From positions 62,001 to 126,000 of the forward strand of contig CAZEQY010000003.1 in the NCBI GenBank assembly GCA_964514655.1: a DNA stretch of 64,000 nt, written 5' to 3'. The notes under the pieces are model-generated. The model searched no databases and had not been told where the DNA came from. It saw only the letters and a program-made list of their open reading frames with translations. Both the position numbers and the translations under genes were made by a program. This DNA is from SZAS-7 sp964514655 (lineage in GTDB: Bacteria > Chlamydiota > Chlamydiia > Chlamydiales > FEN-1388). Shown here in pieces: positions 1 to 8,761 of the stretch. The first letter of the stretch is position 1; every line of letters begins with the position of its first letter.

Positions 1-55
1 TGATTCGCAAAAAATGCGTCATTGGGATGCAACTTTAGGCAAGTGGCTACCATAA
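1..55 (+). CDS. Possible 3' end of an upstream gene
   Basis: The frame starting at base 2 is open from the window edge and ends in TAA at 53-55, giving a tail that finishes HWDATLGKWLP. It is followed after 14 bases by the next gene, whose ribosome site (AAAGGA) lies in the gap. The tail is too short to name a family, and it could be chance coding. Confidence 0.35.
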   Translation, partial: DSQKMRHWDATLGKWLP

Positions 56-69
56 CATAAAGGATTCCT

Positions 70-1692
70 ATGAAAAACACCTTCTTATTACTATTTATTA
101 TGTGCTCATTGCACCTAGATGGCGCCTATATTTTGCGCTATAGCACTACAGATAACGGGGGTATTTCCTATACGGGAAATACCTTAGGCCTCACAAAAGC
201 TGCAGGTAAAAACACTCCGGGCACCGATGATTCAATCGGTGTTTTTATCACCACAAAACAGCCCCTACCGCCACCTGTTGGAACATACCCCAATGATGGC
301 TCCCACGCCGGAACCACCCTAAACTACACCCTCAATAGCTCTAGCGGCGTACTTGACCTACCAGCCGGCGCTCAAGTACTATATGCAGAGCTTATCTGGT
401 CAGGTAGCTATTCGTTTTATAGTGAAATTACAGGTAAGCAACCTGATGGCCCTGTTACCTTTACAACGCCGCTTGGAGAAACATTTCAAATTAGTGCTGA
501 TCCACACACTGCTCAAAATGCAATCACGCCATCCTATGAATGTCCCGGGCCAACACCAACCCCATGCACGTGTCCCTGCGGAAATTATGTGCGAAGTGCC
601 GATGTCACGAGCATCGTCCAGGAGGCACTCGATGGCACCTACACAGTAGGAGCTATAGCAGGAACAGTCAACAAAGGCGATGACACACACAACGCTGCCA
701 ACTGGTCGCTTGCCGTCATCTACCACCACCCAAACATGTTTACATACAATATGACGCTCTTTATTGGATGTGAACAGGCATCATATACAACAAATCAGCC
801 AGCTACGGTGACAGGTTTTTGCGTACCGCCATCGGGAAATGTAAATGGCAGAATTTTTGTAACGGCAACAGAAGCTGACGCCAATAAAACAGGCGACACC
901 CTGCTCTTTGGCAAAACCCTTCCCCTAACAAATGCCAACAGGCTATCAGGAGGCAATAACCCCATCACAAACTTCTTTGCCTCACAAGTCAACACCCTTT
1001 TGCCTCTTAGTGTTGATGCAAACACAGGAAAGCTTATAGCTATCGGCTCATCGCAACTAGACACAAGAGGAAGCTATGGAACCTACAACAACAATGCCTC
1101 TAGCGGCACAAACATCTCCGGAGGAAGACAAGGCTATGACTGTACTAGCATTGATATAAGCAATCTACTTGCCTACAATCAAACTACTGCCTATGCCTTA
1201 GGAACAACTAGCAGTGATGACTACACGATAAGCTCTATTGCTATGCAGATAGAGGTTGGTGCACCCATTTTGTCAGCAACAAAGTTAGTAAACGAAGCAA
1301 CCGCGGTACATTCCGTCGTTGGCGATGATGTTACCTTTACATTTAGCATAACAAATAACGGTACGGCAGATGCCTATTCTATTATCTTTTCTGATGAGCT
1401 TGAAGAGGGCCTAAGCTACATTCCCGGAAGCTTTTCCTTTAATGGGATTGCGCAGTCTGACCCAAATCTACAGTCAGGATTTTCTATGGGCAATTTAAGT
1501 AAAGACTCGTCTGCAACGATCAAATTTCATGCGCATATTGACTCGTTTCCAGAGGCAGGCAATGTATTTGAAAACCAAGCTCAATTGCAATATAACTTTC
1601 AACCATGCCAAGGAAATAGAGTAAGCCTCAACGCGGCAACGAATATAGTCGAAATTATTCTTCCTTGCACATGTAGTTGCTGCCCTTCGTAG
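70..1692 (+). CDS. Exported cysteine-rich protein with DUF11 domain
   Basis: This 540-residue protein begins with a short signal peptide (MKNTFLLLFIMCSLHLDG) and starts 7 bases after an AAAGGA ribosome site. Residues about 25-395 form a beta-rich ectodomain with a Cys/Pro cluster near 155-170 (CPGPTPTPCTCPCG). Residues about 400-515 match the DUF11 'conserved repeat' domain (VGDDVTFTFSITNNGTADA, LEEGLSYIPGS), the domain also found in the chlamydial cysteine-rich envelope protein OmcB. The protein ends in another cysteine cluster (CTCSCCPS), suggesting disulfide cross-linking in the envelope. I infer a surface or outer-membrane role. It is not an OmcB orthologue, because it has only one recognisable DUF11 unit. 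It converges on the protease gene through a shared hairpin. Confidence 0.8.
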   Translation: MKNTFLLLFIMCSLHLDGAYILRYSTTDNGGISYTGNTLGLTKAAGKNTPGTDDSIGVFITTKQPLPPPVGTYPNDGSHAGTTLNYTLNSSSGVLDLPAGAQVLYAELIWSGSYSFYSEITGKQPDGPVTFTTPLGETFQISADPHTAQNAITPSYECPGPTPTPCTCPCGNYVRSADVTSIVQEALDGTYTVGAIAGTVNKGDDTHNAANWSLAVIYHHPNMFTYNMTLFIGCEQASYTTNQPATVTGFCVPPSGNVNGRIFVTATEADANKTGDTLLFGKTLPLTNANRLSGGNNPITNFFASQVNTLLPLSVDANTGKLIAIGSSQLDTRGSYGTYNNNASSGTNISGGRQGYDCTSIDISNLLAYNQTTAYALGTTSSDDYTISSIAMQIEVGAPILSATKLVNEATAVHSVVGDDVTFTFSITNNGTADAYSIIFSDELEEGLSYIPGSFSFNGIAQSDPNLQSGFSMGNLSKDSSATIKFHAHIDSFPEAGNVFENQAQLQYNFQPCQGNRVSLNAATNIVEIILPCTCSCCPS

Positions 1693-1697
1693 AAACC

Positions 1698-1719
1698 GGC
1701 GCGCCTTTATAGGCGCGCC
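1698..1719. terminator. Bidirectional hairpin between convergent genes
   Basis: GGCGCGCC, loop TTTATA, GGCGCGCC forms a perfect 8-bp GC stem between the stop of the DUF11 gene and the last codons of the convergent protease gene. There is no U-run on either side, so termination is inferred from position and stem strength. Confidence 0.5.
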
Positions 1720-2390
1720 AAATCTGAAAGCACGCGTAAACGCATATAGCTTGCATCAGCTTGTGTGTAGTCTAAAGGCTTGTTCTGAATAAGGTAATGC
1801 ACGGCAAGGAGCACAAAAATGCCGCAATCGGCACTATTTTCTTGTTTGGGGCAGGGCTCAATGTTCAACAAAAAGTCATTATCGTCCAAAATTACGCACT
1901 CTTCTAAGGCAATTTTTTCTAGATAGACGCGAATGGCCTTTATTGCAGCAAGTGGTGGCGGACATGAAAGAGAATCGTAGTATCGAAACCTTCGACTACG
2001 AATATCTATAGCAAGAAGCCCCCAGTGATTGCCATTGATATGCAATGGGGCAAAGAGCATTTTTTTTGTTTCAAAAAGATTGGCGGTCTTTTTACGGGTC
2101 ACTCTGCTAAGATTTACAAGAGAATCAATATAACCAAACTCTTTTTTGCCCTCTATTTGCAACCTGATATGTTCATTTACGCATACGTCATTTAGCCAGG
2201 CTTTACCAAAAAGCCTTGAATAGTCCTGGTGGTCGCGAAATTTTTTACTTTTTATGATAGTGGCATTTGTTAAGCCATACTTTTTAAGACATCCTTTGCA
2301 GTATCGATCATCAAACAGCCTCTTAAATGCTGGAGGTGCCGTGATGCAGGGAAAGACTCTGTCAAGAAAAGGTCCAAATATACTCATCAA
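1707..2390 (-). CDS. Ulp1/SENP-type cysteine protease (peptidase C48-like)
   Basis: This 227-residue protein has the complete C48 layout. The substrate-groove motif WLND is at 65-68, the catalytic His in NHW at 121-123, the Asp in YYDS at 137-140, the oxyanion Gln in PKQ at 181-183 and the nucleophile Cys189 in SADCGIFVL. Enzymes of this family remove SUMO or NEDD8, and in chlamydiae (ChlaDub1/2) and other intracellular bacteria they act on host ubiquitin or ubiquitin-like conjugates. No signal peptide is seen, which fits type III delivery of an effector. A CxxC pair lies at 31-34. Its target is unknown. The window also encodes Atg8-like ubiquitin-fold domains at 20.9-21.8 kb, but a link between them is only inferred. 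Confidence 0.88.
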   Translation of the reverse strand: MMSIFGPFLDRVFPCITAPPAFKRLFDDRYCKGCLKKYGLTNATIIKSKKFRDHQDYSRLFGKAWLNDVCVNEHIRLQIEGKKEFGYIDSLVNLSRVTRKKTANLFETKKMLFAPLHINGNHWGLLAIDIRSRRFRYYDSLSCPPPLAAIKAIRVYLEKIALEECVILDDNDFLLNIEPCPKQENSADCGIFVLLAVHYLIQNKPLDYTQADASYMRLRVLSDLARL

Positions 2391-2451
2391 ATAATTTATA
2401 CACTATCATAGGCATAAATGTCAAGAGCGTCAACCCTTTAGCTAGATATTT

Positions 2452-4110
2452 CTACTGACCCTGTGCCGACTTAATCACCTCTTCGACCTTAGCTTTGACG
2501 GCTGAAAGATTAAAAGATGCCGGATCCTGCATTGGAGGGTATTCTATAGCAGTTTGAGCTAGCTTTTCGACTTCCTTTTGCACCATTACAAAGCGCCAAA
2601 ACTCTCTTGCATAAAAGTCGTTCATATAGCCACCACCCATGTTGTTGAGGGTCTCTCCACGTATCGAAGGAGTTCTTTCGAAGGGATCTTGGCGTAGATT
2701 AACGATCGTAGGCATATCAGTAGTTACCTTCTCACCAGGCCATCCAAAGGGCTGTTGGTAAAACTGAAACTTAAAGTCATCTATTCGCAATGCTCCTAGA
2801 TTTGGCCCACCAAAATAAAACACTTCGTGACGGTTAGAAGGACCTTTGCCATGTAAAAGATCAAGCTGGTTATAGCCATCTAGGTAGTTTTTATAGGTTC
2901 TTTCGCCAACTTTTGCACCCTTTAATAAGTCTGCTTTGATGTTGGGGTTTCCTGCTGCTGCAACAAGTGTTGGAAACCAGTCAAGCCCAGAGAAAATGCC
3001 ATTTTCAACTGTGCCTGGCTTGATGTGGCCTGGCCACCTGGCTATGCACGGCACGCGAAAACCGCCTTCAAACACTGTGCCCTTAGTAGCTCTAAAGGGT
3101 GTCATGCCTCCATCCGGCCATGTGAACACTTCTGCACCATTATCTGTAGTAAAAATAACAATGGTGTTTTCAGCTTCTCCAATATCTTGAAGGTGCTGCA
3201 AAATCTTGCCCACGCAGTCGTCAAGATCCGCCATGCCAGCTTCTTCAACGTTATAGTTATTCTTAGCGTTCATCAAAGACTGATATTTTGGTGAAAGGTA
3301 GGTAAACACATGCATGCGCGTGGTGTTGTGCCAGATAAAAAAGGGCTTGCCATCTTGCTTTGCCTTATCCATAAAGTCATTTGTGCTCTTAACAAGCACC
3401 TGGTCAAATGTCTGCATATCATACTTTGCTTTAGGTCCCTCTTGCCAGCCTTGCATATCTTTCATATTAGGAAATGGCGCTAATGGACCCTCATCTACAA
3501 TCTTCTGCTTGCCGACTTTTCCCCAGCGAGGCTGTATTGTAGGATCATCTTCTTGCTGCGCCCACGAGTGCACAAGGTTGCGAGGGCCTTTTGTATTAAC
3601 CCATTCTTGCGGATAGTCAAACCAGTAGATGTCTGACATAGCATCAAGGTGATATAAGTAGCCAAAGTATTCATCAAAGCCATGGACTGTTGGCAAGTAC
3701 TTGTTAAGATCGCCAAGATGGTTTTTACCAAATTGACCCGTCGTATACCCTTGCGCCTTTAATGCTGTAGCTAACGTGCAGGCTTGATCTGGAAGGCCAA
3801 CATCGGCGCCTGCTTGCCCAACAGTTGTGAGTCCTGTTCTTATTGGTAGCTGTCCCGTAATAAAGTTTGCGCGACCTGCAGTGCAGCTTGCTTCAGCATA
3901 ATAATCTGTAAAGATCATGCCCTCTTTTGCAAGTTTATCTAAGTTTGGCGTTTTACCGGACATAATGCCCCTATGGTATGCCCCGATATTAAACCAGCCA
4001 ATATCGTCTCCCATAATGACGAGAATATTGGGCTTTTTATCTGCAGCAGATGCGCTTTGAGCCACAGCCACAAAAGCAATAAGCAAAAACAGTGCCTTGA
4101 AGTTTCGCAT
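2452..4110 (-). CDS. Periplasmic arylsulfatase
   Basis: This 552-residue alkaline-phosphatase-superfamily sulfatase hydrolyses sulfate esters. I chose the ATG at 4110 because AAGGAA lies 9 bases upstream and the protein then opens with a clean signal peptide (MRNFKALFLLIAFVAVAQS). Metal-binding Asp-Asp is at 35-36 (GDDIGW). The modified residue would be Cys76 in SCTAGRANFITG, a variant of the CxPSR formylglycine motif. Later motifs are TDNGAEVF and FEGGFRVPCIARWPG. It is the last gene of a unit with an MFS carrier, a GMC oxidoreductase and a small membrane protein, pointing to use of a sulfated compound. A formylglycine-generating or anaerobic maturase is not in the window. Confidence 0.9.
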   Translation of the reverse strand: MRNFKALFLLIAFVAVAQSASAADKKPNILVIMGDDIGWFNIGAYHRGIMSGKTPNLDKLAKEGMIFTDYYAEASCTAGRANFITGQLPIRTGLTTVGQAGADVGLPDQACTLATALKAQGYTTGQFGKNHLGDLNKYLPTVHGFDEYFGYLYHLDAMSDIYWFDYPQEWVNTKGPRNLVHSWAQQEDDPTIQPRWGKVGKQKIVDEGPLAPFPNMKDMQGWQEGPKAKYDMQTFDQVLVKSTNDFMDKAKQDGKPFFIWHNTTRMHVFTYLSPKYQSLMNAKNNYNVEEAGMADLDDCVGKILQHLQDIGEAENTIVIFTTDNGAEVFTWPDGGMTPFRATKGTVFEGGFRVPCIARWPGHIKPGTVENGIFSGLDWFPTLVAAAGNPNIKADLLKGAKVGERTYKNYLDGYNQLDLLHGKGPSNRHEVFYFGGPNLGALRIDDFKFQFYQQPFGWPGEKVTTDMPTIVNLRQDPFERTPSIRGETLNNMGGGYMNDFYAREFWRFVMVQKEVEKLAQTAIEYPPMQDPASFNLSAVKAKVEEVIKSAQGQ

Positions 4111-4153
4111 GTGTATATTTCCTTTTTTATTCCCCATATCAGAAAAGAAATAT

Positions 4154-4390
4154 TTATATACACAAGAAAAGCGTAGCCGCTACAAGGATTGTTGTGTAGA
4201 GCATTGCACCGCTATTGCCGGGCGCTTTGTTTTTGTTCATTAGGCGGTACCTAATGTGCGTGTAGGCACATCCGGTAAAGATTATGGCAACTGTTAAGGC
4301 AACCGGGATGCGCCATTCAGGATGATACCAGCTTAGTATACCGGTGATACCTAGAGCATATCTACATAGCTGTTCAAATGTAATTCTCAT
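4154..4390 (-). CDS. Small membrane protein in the sulfatase/GMC unit
   Basis: This 78-residue protein has two or three hydrophobic helices (IPVALTVAIIFTGCAYTHI and MLYTTILVAATLFLCI) joined by a basic loop. Its ATG overlaps the stop of the GMC gene (ATGA), so it is translationally coupled. I do not recognise a family. Given its place between two exported enzymes it may be a membrane partner or anchor. Confidence 0.7.
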   Translation of the reverse strand: MRITFEQLCRYALGITGILSWYHPEWRIPVALTVAIIFTGCAYTHIRYRLMNKNKAPGNSGAMLYTTILVAATLFLCI

Positions 4391-6108
4391 TCGCGTAAAA
4401 GATGTTTCAAAATTTCGCTACCTCGCCATCCGATCATTAGAGCAGATGCCGTTGTGTTGATATCAGGAATTTCTGGACAGATGGAGTTGTCAATTACATA
4501 GCAGTTCTTTGTGCCATAAACGCGTAAATTGCCATCTACTACGCCGCCATCGCATAAAGGTGCCATCTTGCAGTGCGATGTAAAGTGGCGCGAATCTTTA
4601 TCGAGGTTGGTGTTATTTTTTATGTAGTCGATAACTGCTTGATCGCTATAGCCGGCAAGAGCAACCAAATTAATAGGGTCTTGTAAAATGGGTCTATAGT
4701 AAATTGACAAAGGCTTTGCAAGGGCAAGCTGAGTAAGTAAATCACGAATATAGACCTGAATTATCCGCTTCATATTCTGTAGATCTACTGGATCTTGATA
4801 GACGCCATCACCTGCTGCTGCTATCTGAAAGGGATTATCGCTTTGAATGTTGACACTGCCCTCACTTTTTGGATTCAACAGCTCAAAACCAATAACAAGT
4901 AGAGGTGGAAGAGAATCAACTGCCGGAACGTAATCAAACAAAATCTGCAGCGCTCGGGGGTCGCTTGCACTACCACCTACGTCCGGTAAATACGCATTAT
5001 GAATAGCAAATGCATATGAAGCTCCCGGCGGTATACCGTTATCTGCAGGATCTGCAAGCATCGTAATTGACATCAATGGATGGTTCTTTAGGTGTTTACC
5101 TACATTCTCGTTGATGTATACAGGTTTAATCCCCGCATTTTTTAACGTGCTCTTTGGGCCGATACCAGAAAGCTGAAGTATCTTGCTACTGTTGATGCCG
5201 CTTGCTAAAACAACGGCTTTTCGAGCGCGCGCTTCTAAAAGCTCTCCATCTTTAATAAACAGTACTTTTTTGGCTCGTCCATGTTTATTGAACACCACTT
5301 TATCTACTACTGAATTAAAAAGCACATGTAGTGTATGCCCGTTAACACCGTGGCCTTTCGGGGTCATGACATCACTTGGTAAAAATGCTGTTGCACTACT
5401 TACCCGCTTATTGCCGGTAGGATCAATCAACCACTGCGTGCGCGTATCTAGGCAGTTTTCTACACTTGGATCATTATAGTCTACTACCGTAGGAATGCCG
5501 ACAAATGCAGCTTGCGTTGCAGGCAGTAGGATGTTACTTGTTATCCCGCACACTGTAGGTGTCTGCAGAACATTGACAGGGCCATTTGTTCCCCGTGCCC
5601 AGGGTGTAGCTGTTAAGCCTTGGTAATTCTCTAACGCGGTAAAGGCTTTTAAGATTTTATGTAGACTCCAGTTATGACTGCCGGAAAGTTCTTCCCAGCG
5701 TCCATAGACAGCATTTGAGCCGCGACCATAATATAAGCCATTAACCGAGGAGCCGCCGCCCAGCATCATCCCCGTTACCCAGTCACCACCTACTCGACCA
5801 TTGAGCATCGGCTGTGGCACTGTCTGTCTCCAGCCCCACCAGTAATACTTATAGGCATCTGTTGCAGGTAATAACAGTGCAGGCAGTCCAACGGCCTCTA
5901 TTTCCGGATCATCTGTACGGTTAGCTCCTGCTTCTAGACCAAGAACAGAAAAGCGGCCATCTTCAGATAGCTTGTTCATCAATACACACCCTGCCGCACC
6001 GCCACCTACGACGATGATATCAGCTTCTAAACACTTTCTAGAATGCTTAGCGCCAAAAAGGCTTGTTGTAGCAATAAGTAAAGCAAAAACGCTACTCTTG
6101 AAGTACAT
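4387..6108 (-). CDS. Exported GMC-family FAD oxidoreductase
   Basis: This 573-residue glucose-methanol-choline oxidoreductase oxidises an alcohol with FAD. A signal peptide (MYFKSSVFALLIATTSLFG) precedes the dinucleotide motif IIVVGGGAAGCVLMNKL. The second GMC signature region (LASGINSSKILQLSGIGP) lies mid-protein. The C-terminal catalytic part is HFTSHCKMAP followed by IDNSICPEIPDINTTASA. The GMC family includes choline, sugar and aromatic alcohol dehydrogenases, and the substrate cannot be read from sequence. Export is unusual for the family and agrees with the exported sulfatase two genes downstream. It lies about 50 bases after the MFS gene. Confidence 0.88.
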   Translation of the reverse strand: MYFKSSVFALLIATTSLFGAKHSRKCLEADIIVVGGGAAGCVLMNKLSEDGRFSVLGLEAGANRTDDPEIEAVGLPALLLPATDAYKYYWWGWRQTVPQPMLNGRVGGDWVTGMMLGGGSSVNGLYYGRGSNAVYGRWEELSGSHNWSLHKILKAFTALENYQGLTATPWARGTNGPVNVLQTPTVCGITSNILLPATQAAFVGIPTVVDYNDPSVENCLDTRTQWLIDPTGNKRVSSATAFLPSDVMTPKGHGVNGHTLHVLFNSVVDKVVFNKHGRAKKVLFIKDGELLEARARKAVVLASGINSSKILQLSGIGPKSTLKNAGIKPVYINENVGKHLKNHPLMSITMLADPADNGIPPGASYAFAIHNAYLPDVGGSASDPRALQILFDYVPAVDSLPPLLVIGFELLNPKSEGSVNIQSDNPFQIAAAGDGVYQDPVDLQNMKRIIQVYIRDLLTQLALAKPLSIYYRPILQDPINLVALAGYSDQAVIDYIKNNTNLDKDSRHFTSHCKMAPLCDGGVVDGNLRVYGTKNCYVIDNSICPEIPDINTTASALMIGWRGSEILKHLLRE

Positions 6109-6157
6109 ATTTGATCTCCCTGTCTTTACCGATTTGTATTCTACAAGAACTTAATCG

Positions 6158-7459
6158 TCAAGAAGGATAACCCACAAGGCGTCCTGAGTTTCTGCTCTTT
6201 CTAGAGGGCCTCCATTCGCGGTCAGGATAGTGAAAAAAAATAACTGTAACTACCGCAATGCCCATTGTTGCAGCAAGAAGCAAAAAGGCTGCTTGATAGC
6301 TACCTGTCTTGTCAATAAGCCAGCCAGTAAGAATGGGCGCTAAAATACCACCAAGCGATAGACAACTTGTATTAATACCCTGAGAAGATCCTGCACGCTC
6401 TTTAGCAATGTCAATGTTCACACTAAAAAAGGCAGGCTGCGCCATGAGTCCAAAACCAAGGCCAAGGCTCAAAAAGAAGGTGGCGGTCCACAAAGAATCA
6501 GCACAGCTTAATAGAACAAAAAAGGTGCCTGCAAGCGCTTGAGTTACCCAAATTAGGTTAGCTCGTGCAATGCGGCCACTACCTGTCTTTTTGTAGAGCC
6601 AGTCTGAGAGAATTCCGCCTGCCTTTAAGAAAATTGCGCCCACAAGCCACGGTATTGTCAAGTACCAGCCAACGCTTTTAAGATCGAGGTTATGCTCGTG
6701 AAGAAAGTATCCGGGAAGCCAAAGCGTTGCAAAAAAGAGCATGTAACCAAAGGCAAAGTAAGCAATATTATTAGCAATGAGCGCTGGATGCGTTAAGATA
6801 AAGCGCCAGTCGATAGGAGCGCTCTTTTCTGTCTTAACTTTTGCGATACTTGTTTTGATGTATTCTTTTTCTTGGTCGTTAACGAAAGAGGACTCTTCGG
6901 GACGATCTCTAAATAGCCAATACCACACACCGGCCCAAACAATACCTACAAGGCTGATACTCCAAAACATTGCTCTCCACCCAAGTGTCGCTACAAGATA
7001 AGAGGTAATTGGTGCACCGATACAAGAAGAAAGAGGAATAGCAACAAGGCCAAAAGAAAGCGCCCTTGCACGTTCATTCGGAGTTAGCCAGTTACTTATA
7101 GAACTTGCCATTGCAGGAAAGTGAGGCCCTTCAGCAAGACCCAATAAAAACCGGAGCCAGATAAAGCCCCAAAAACCTGATGCAAAGCCCAAAAACGTAA
7201 CGCAAAGCGACCAGCCAATAGCTGCAAGAGGCCACACTATGCGCGTTCCCCAAACATCTACAAGCCACCCTCCAAGTGCCGAAAGAAGCACATAGCCAAG
7301 CCCAAAAGCACCAAGGATCATCCCAAATTGGGTATCGGTAAAGTTAAACTCTTTTTTAAGGGGCTCAATCACAAATGAGATAGCCGAACGGTCGATATAG
7401 TTTACAAGCGTTATGAAGAAAATCAGTCCCGTGATCACCCAGCGATAATTTGTACGCAT
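6158..7459 (-). CDS. MFS transporter, anion:cation symporter (ACS) type
   Basis: This protein of about 433 residues has 12 predicted membrane segments. The N-terminal pattern NYIDRSAISFVIEPLKKEF and the loop GWLVDVWGTR are typical of ACS-family symporters such as hexuronate, phthalate or glucarate carriers. An ATG at 7477 would add six residues. I prefer 7459, where a purine-rich GGGGGCGGA sequence precedes the ATG. It is the first gene of the unit with the GMC oxidoreductase and sulfatase, so it probably imports an organic acid released or oxidised by those enzymes. The exact substrate is unknown. Confidence 0.87.
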   Translation of the reverse strand: MRTNYRWVITGLIFFITLVNYIDRSAISFVIEPLKKEFNFTDTQFGMILGAFGLGYVLLSALGGWLVDVWGTRIVWPLAAIGWSLCVTFLGFASGFWGFIWLRFLLGLAEGPHFPAMASSISNWLTPNERARALSFGLVAIPLSSCIGAPITSYLVATLGWRAMFWSISLVGIVWAGVWYWLFRDRPEESSFVNDQEKEYIKTSIAKVKTEKSAPIDWRFILTHPALIANNIAYFAFGYMLFFATLWLPGYFLHEHNLDLKSVGWYLTIPWLVGAIFLKAGGILSDWLYKKTGSGRIARANLIWVTQALAGTFFVLLSCADSLWTATFFLSLGLGFGLMAQPAFFSVNIDIAKERAGSSQGINTSCLSLGGILAPILTGWLIDKTGSYQAAFLLLAATMGIAVVTVIFFHYPDREWRPSRKSRNSGRLVGYPS

Positions 7460-7537
7460 CTTATCATCCGCCCCCATGTTGTTCGTGCGAACACTCTATC
7501 ATCACCATCGACTTTAGCGGTATATAAATTTCAATAC

Positions 7538-7566
7538 ACCCCTTCATAAGCCATTTATGAAGGGGT
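7538..7566 (-). terminator. Hairpin after the collagen-like gene
   Basis: ACCCCTTCATAA and TTATGAAGGGGT form a perfect 12-bp stem with a 5-base loop, 8 bases beyond the stop of the collagen-like gene. There is no clean U-run, so factor-independent termination is likely but not certain. It also separates this gene from the MFS promoter region. Confidence 0.6.
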
Positions 7567-7573
7567 AGTTATT

Positions 7574-8698
7574 TTAATGTAGCAGTATATTTGCTGAGAC
7601 AGCACCTGTTGTTGAAAGTGTGTCGCCATTAGTGAATTTTATATACATAAAGATTCCATCGCCTGGATTCACCGTGCGGGGCAAATTGGTAAGCGGCAGT
7701 GTATATATTTGAGCCGGACTCGTGGATATATTAACCGTCCCGGATCCAATTTGCACATTTGGCATTGTAACGGGAGTAAATTGTGAGTAGCTAAAGAGAT
7801 TAGTACACACTCCTATCCAAACGGTAAATGGTACAGCAGAGAATGTAGTAAATAGACTATCTATTGCAATTGTACCTGATACCTGAGTCGCAGTCATTAC
7901 CACAGGCTGGACAACTCCTGTAGTACCAGCATTAAAGTATTGGGCAGTAATAATGTCAAAAGAAGAAGGAAACGAAGAGGTGGTGGTGCTATTTTCTAGC
8001 AGAAGGGGAGAAGCTACGTTATCCCTAAGCATATAAGCCTGCCCAAAATTTACTCCTGATGATGGAGCAGATGCTGCAAAGTGGTACATAATAGATGCTG
8101 TTGTACCTGTAGGTCCTGTAGCGCCGGTTGGACCTGTGCTACCAGTTGGGCCAGTAACTCCTTGCGCGCCGACTGCACCTGTTGGGCCTGTTGGCCCGGT
8201 ATCACCTACTGCTCCTGTTGGGCCAGTTCCCCCTACAGCGCCTGTAACACCGGTAGCTCCAGTTGGGCCTTGAAGTCCATCGGGGCCTGTTGGGCCTGTA
8301 GCTCCCGTAGCACCTTGCGTGCCAGTTGGTCCTGTTGGGCCACCAAACGGCCCTGTGGGGCCTGTAGCGCCGTCACTTCCTTGAACACCAGTTGGACCTT
8401 GGTCCCCTTGCGGGCCTGTTGGGCCGGTTACTCCCGCCGCGCCGGCAGGGCCAACTTTACCTTGAGGGCCAGGATATCCTTGCGGCCCTATGCGACCGGA
8501 AGGACCTTCCTTGCCTTCTGGGCAGCGAATGCAGGGATCATCGGAGCTATCTGAGCTTCCATGTTCCGCTAAGCCCACCTTAGACATGGCCTTATTTACC
8601 TGTCGTTCAATTTTTTGTGTCCAGTCTTTATCTTGGCTTGAAGCAGCAGTAAGCTCAAAAAAAGAGCCAACTGCTATAAGAAACATCAAAGCTTTCAT
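7574..8698 (-). CDS. Exported collagen-like triple-repeat protein
   Basis: This 374-residue protein starts at the ATG at 8698, 9 bases after AGGAG, and opens with a signal peptide (MKALMFLIAVGSFFELTAA). A short helical segment and a CIRC pair lead into about 45 Gly-X-Y triplets (residues about 62-198), mostly GPTGPTG, GATG and GPQG, with one break at GPFGG. The C-terminal part (about 199-374) is beta-rich, resembling the trimerising caps of BclA-type bacterial collagens. The expected form is a trimeric surface stalk used for adhesion or surface coating. Thr in the Y position suggests possible O-glycosylation. The repetitive DNA makes length variation between strains likely. Confidence 0.9.
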   Translation of the reverse strand: MKALMFLIAVGSFFELTAASSQDKDWTQKIERQVNKAMSKVGLAEHGSSDSSDDPCIRCPEGKEGPSGRIGPQGYPGPQGKVGPAGAAGVTGPTGPQGDQGPTGVQGSDGATGPTGPFGGPTGPTGTQGATGATGPTGPDGLQGPTGATGVTGAVGGTGPTGAVGDTGPTGPTGAVGAQGVTGPTGSTGPTGATGPTGTTASIMYHFAASAPSSGVNFGQAYMLRDNVASPLLLENSTTTSSFPSSFDIITAQYFNAGTTGVVQPVVMTATQVSGTIAIDSLFTTFSAVPFTVWIGVCTNLFSYSQFTPVTMPNVQIGSGTVNISTSPAQIYTLPLTNLPRTVNPGDGIFMYIKFTNGDTLSTTGAVSANILLH

Positions 8699-8761
8699 GT
8701 GCGATCTCCTAATTACTTGTAAAGGCAATAAAAAATCACAATACTATTTGTTTTGCAAGAT

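Noticed and set aside
9..31. Short GCAAAAAATGCGTCATTG segment considered as an operator
   Set aside because: The imperfect symmetry is not convincing, and the segment reads as the end of an upstream gene.
8081..8554. A 157-codon plus-strand frame rich in Cys/Trp
   Set aside because: It is the complement of the collagen-like Gly-X-Y repeats; the odd composition is an artefact of repeat codons.
7574..8698. Triplet repeats considered as a CRISPR array or tandem repeat locus
   Set aside because: The periodicity is 9 bases and coding (Gly-X-Y); there are no spacers.
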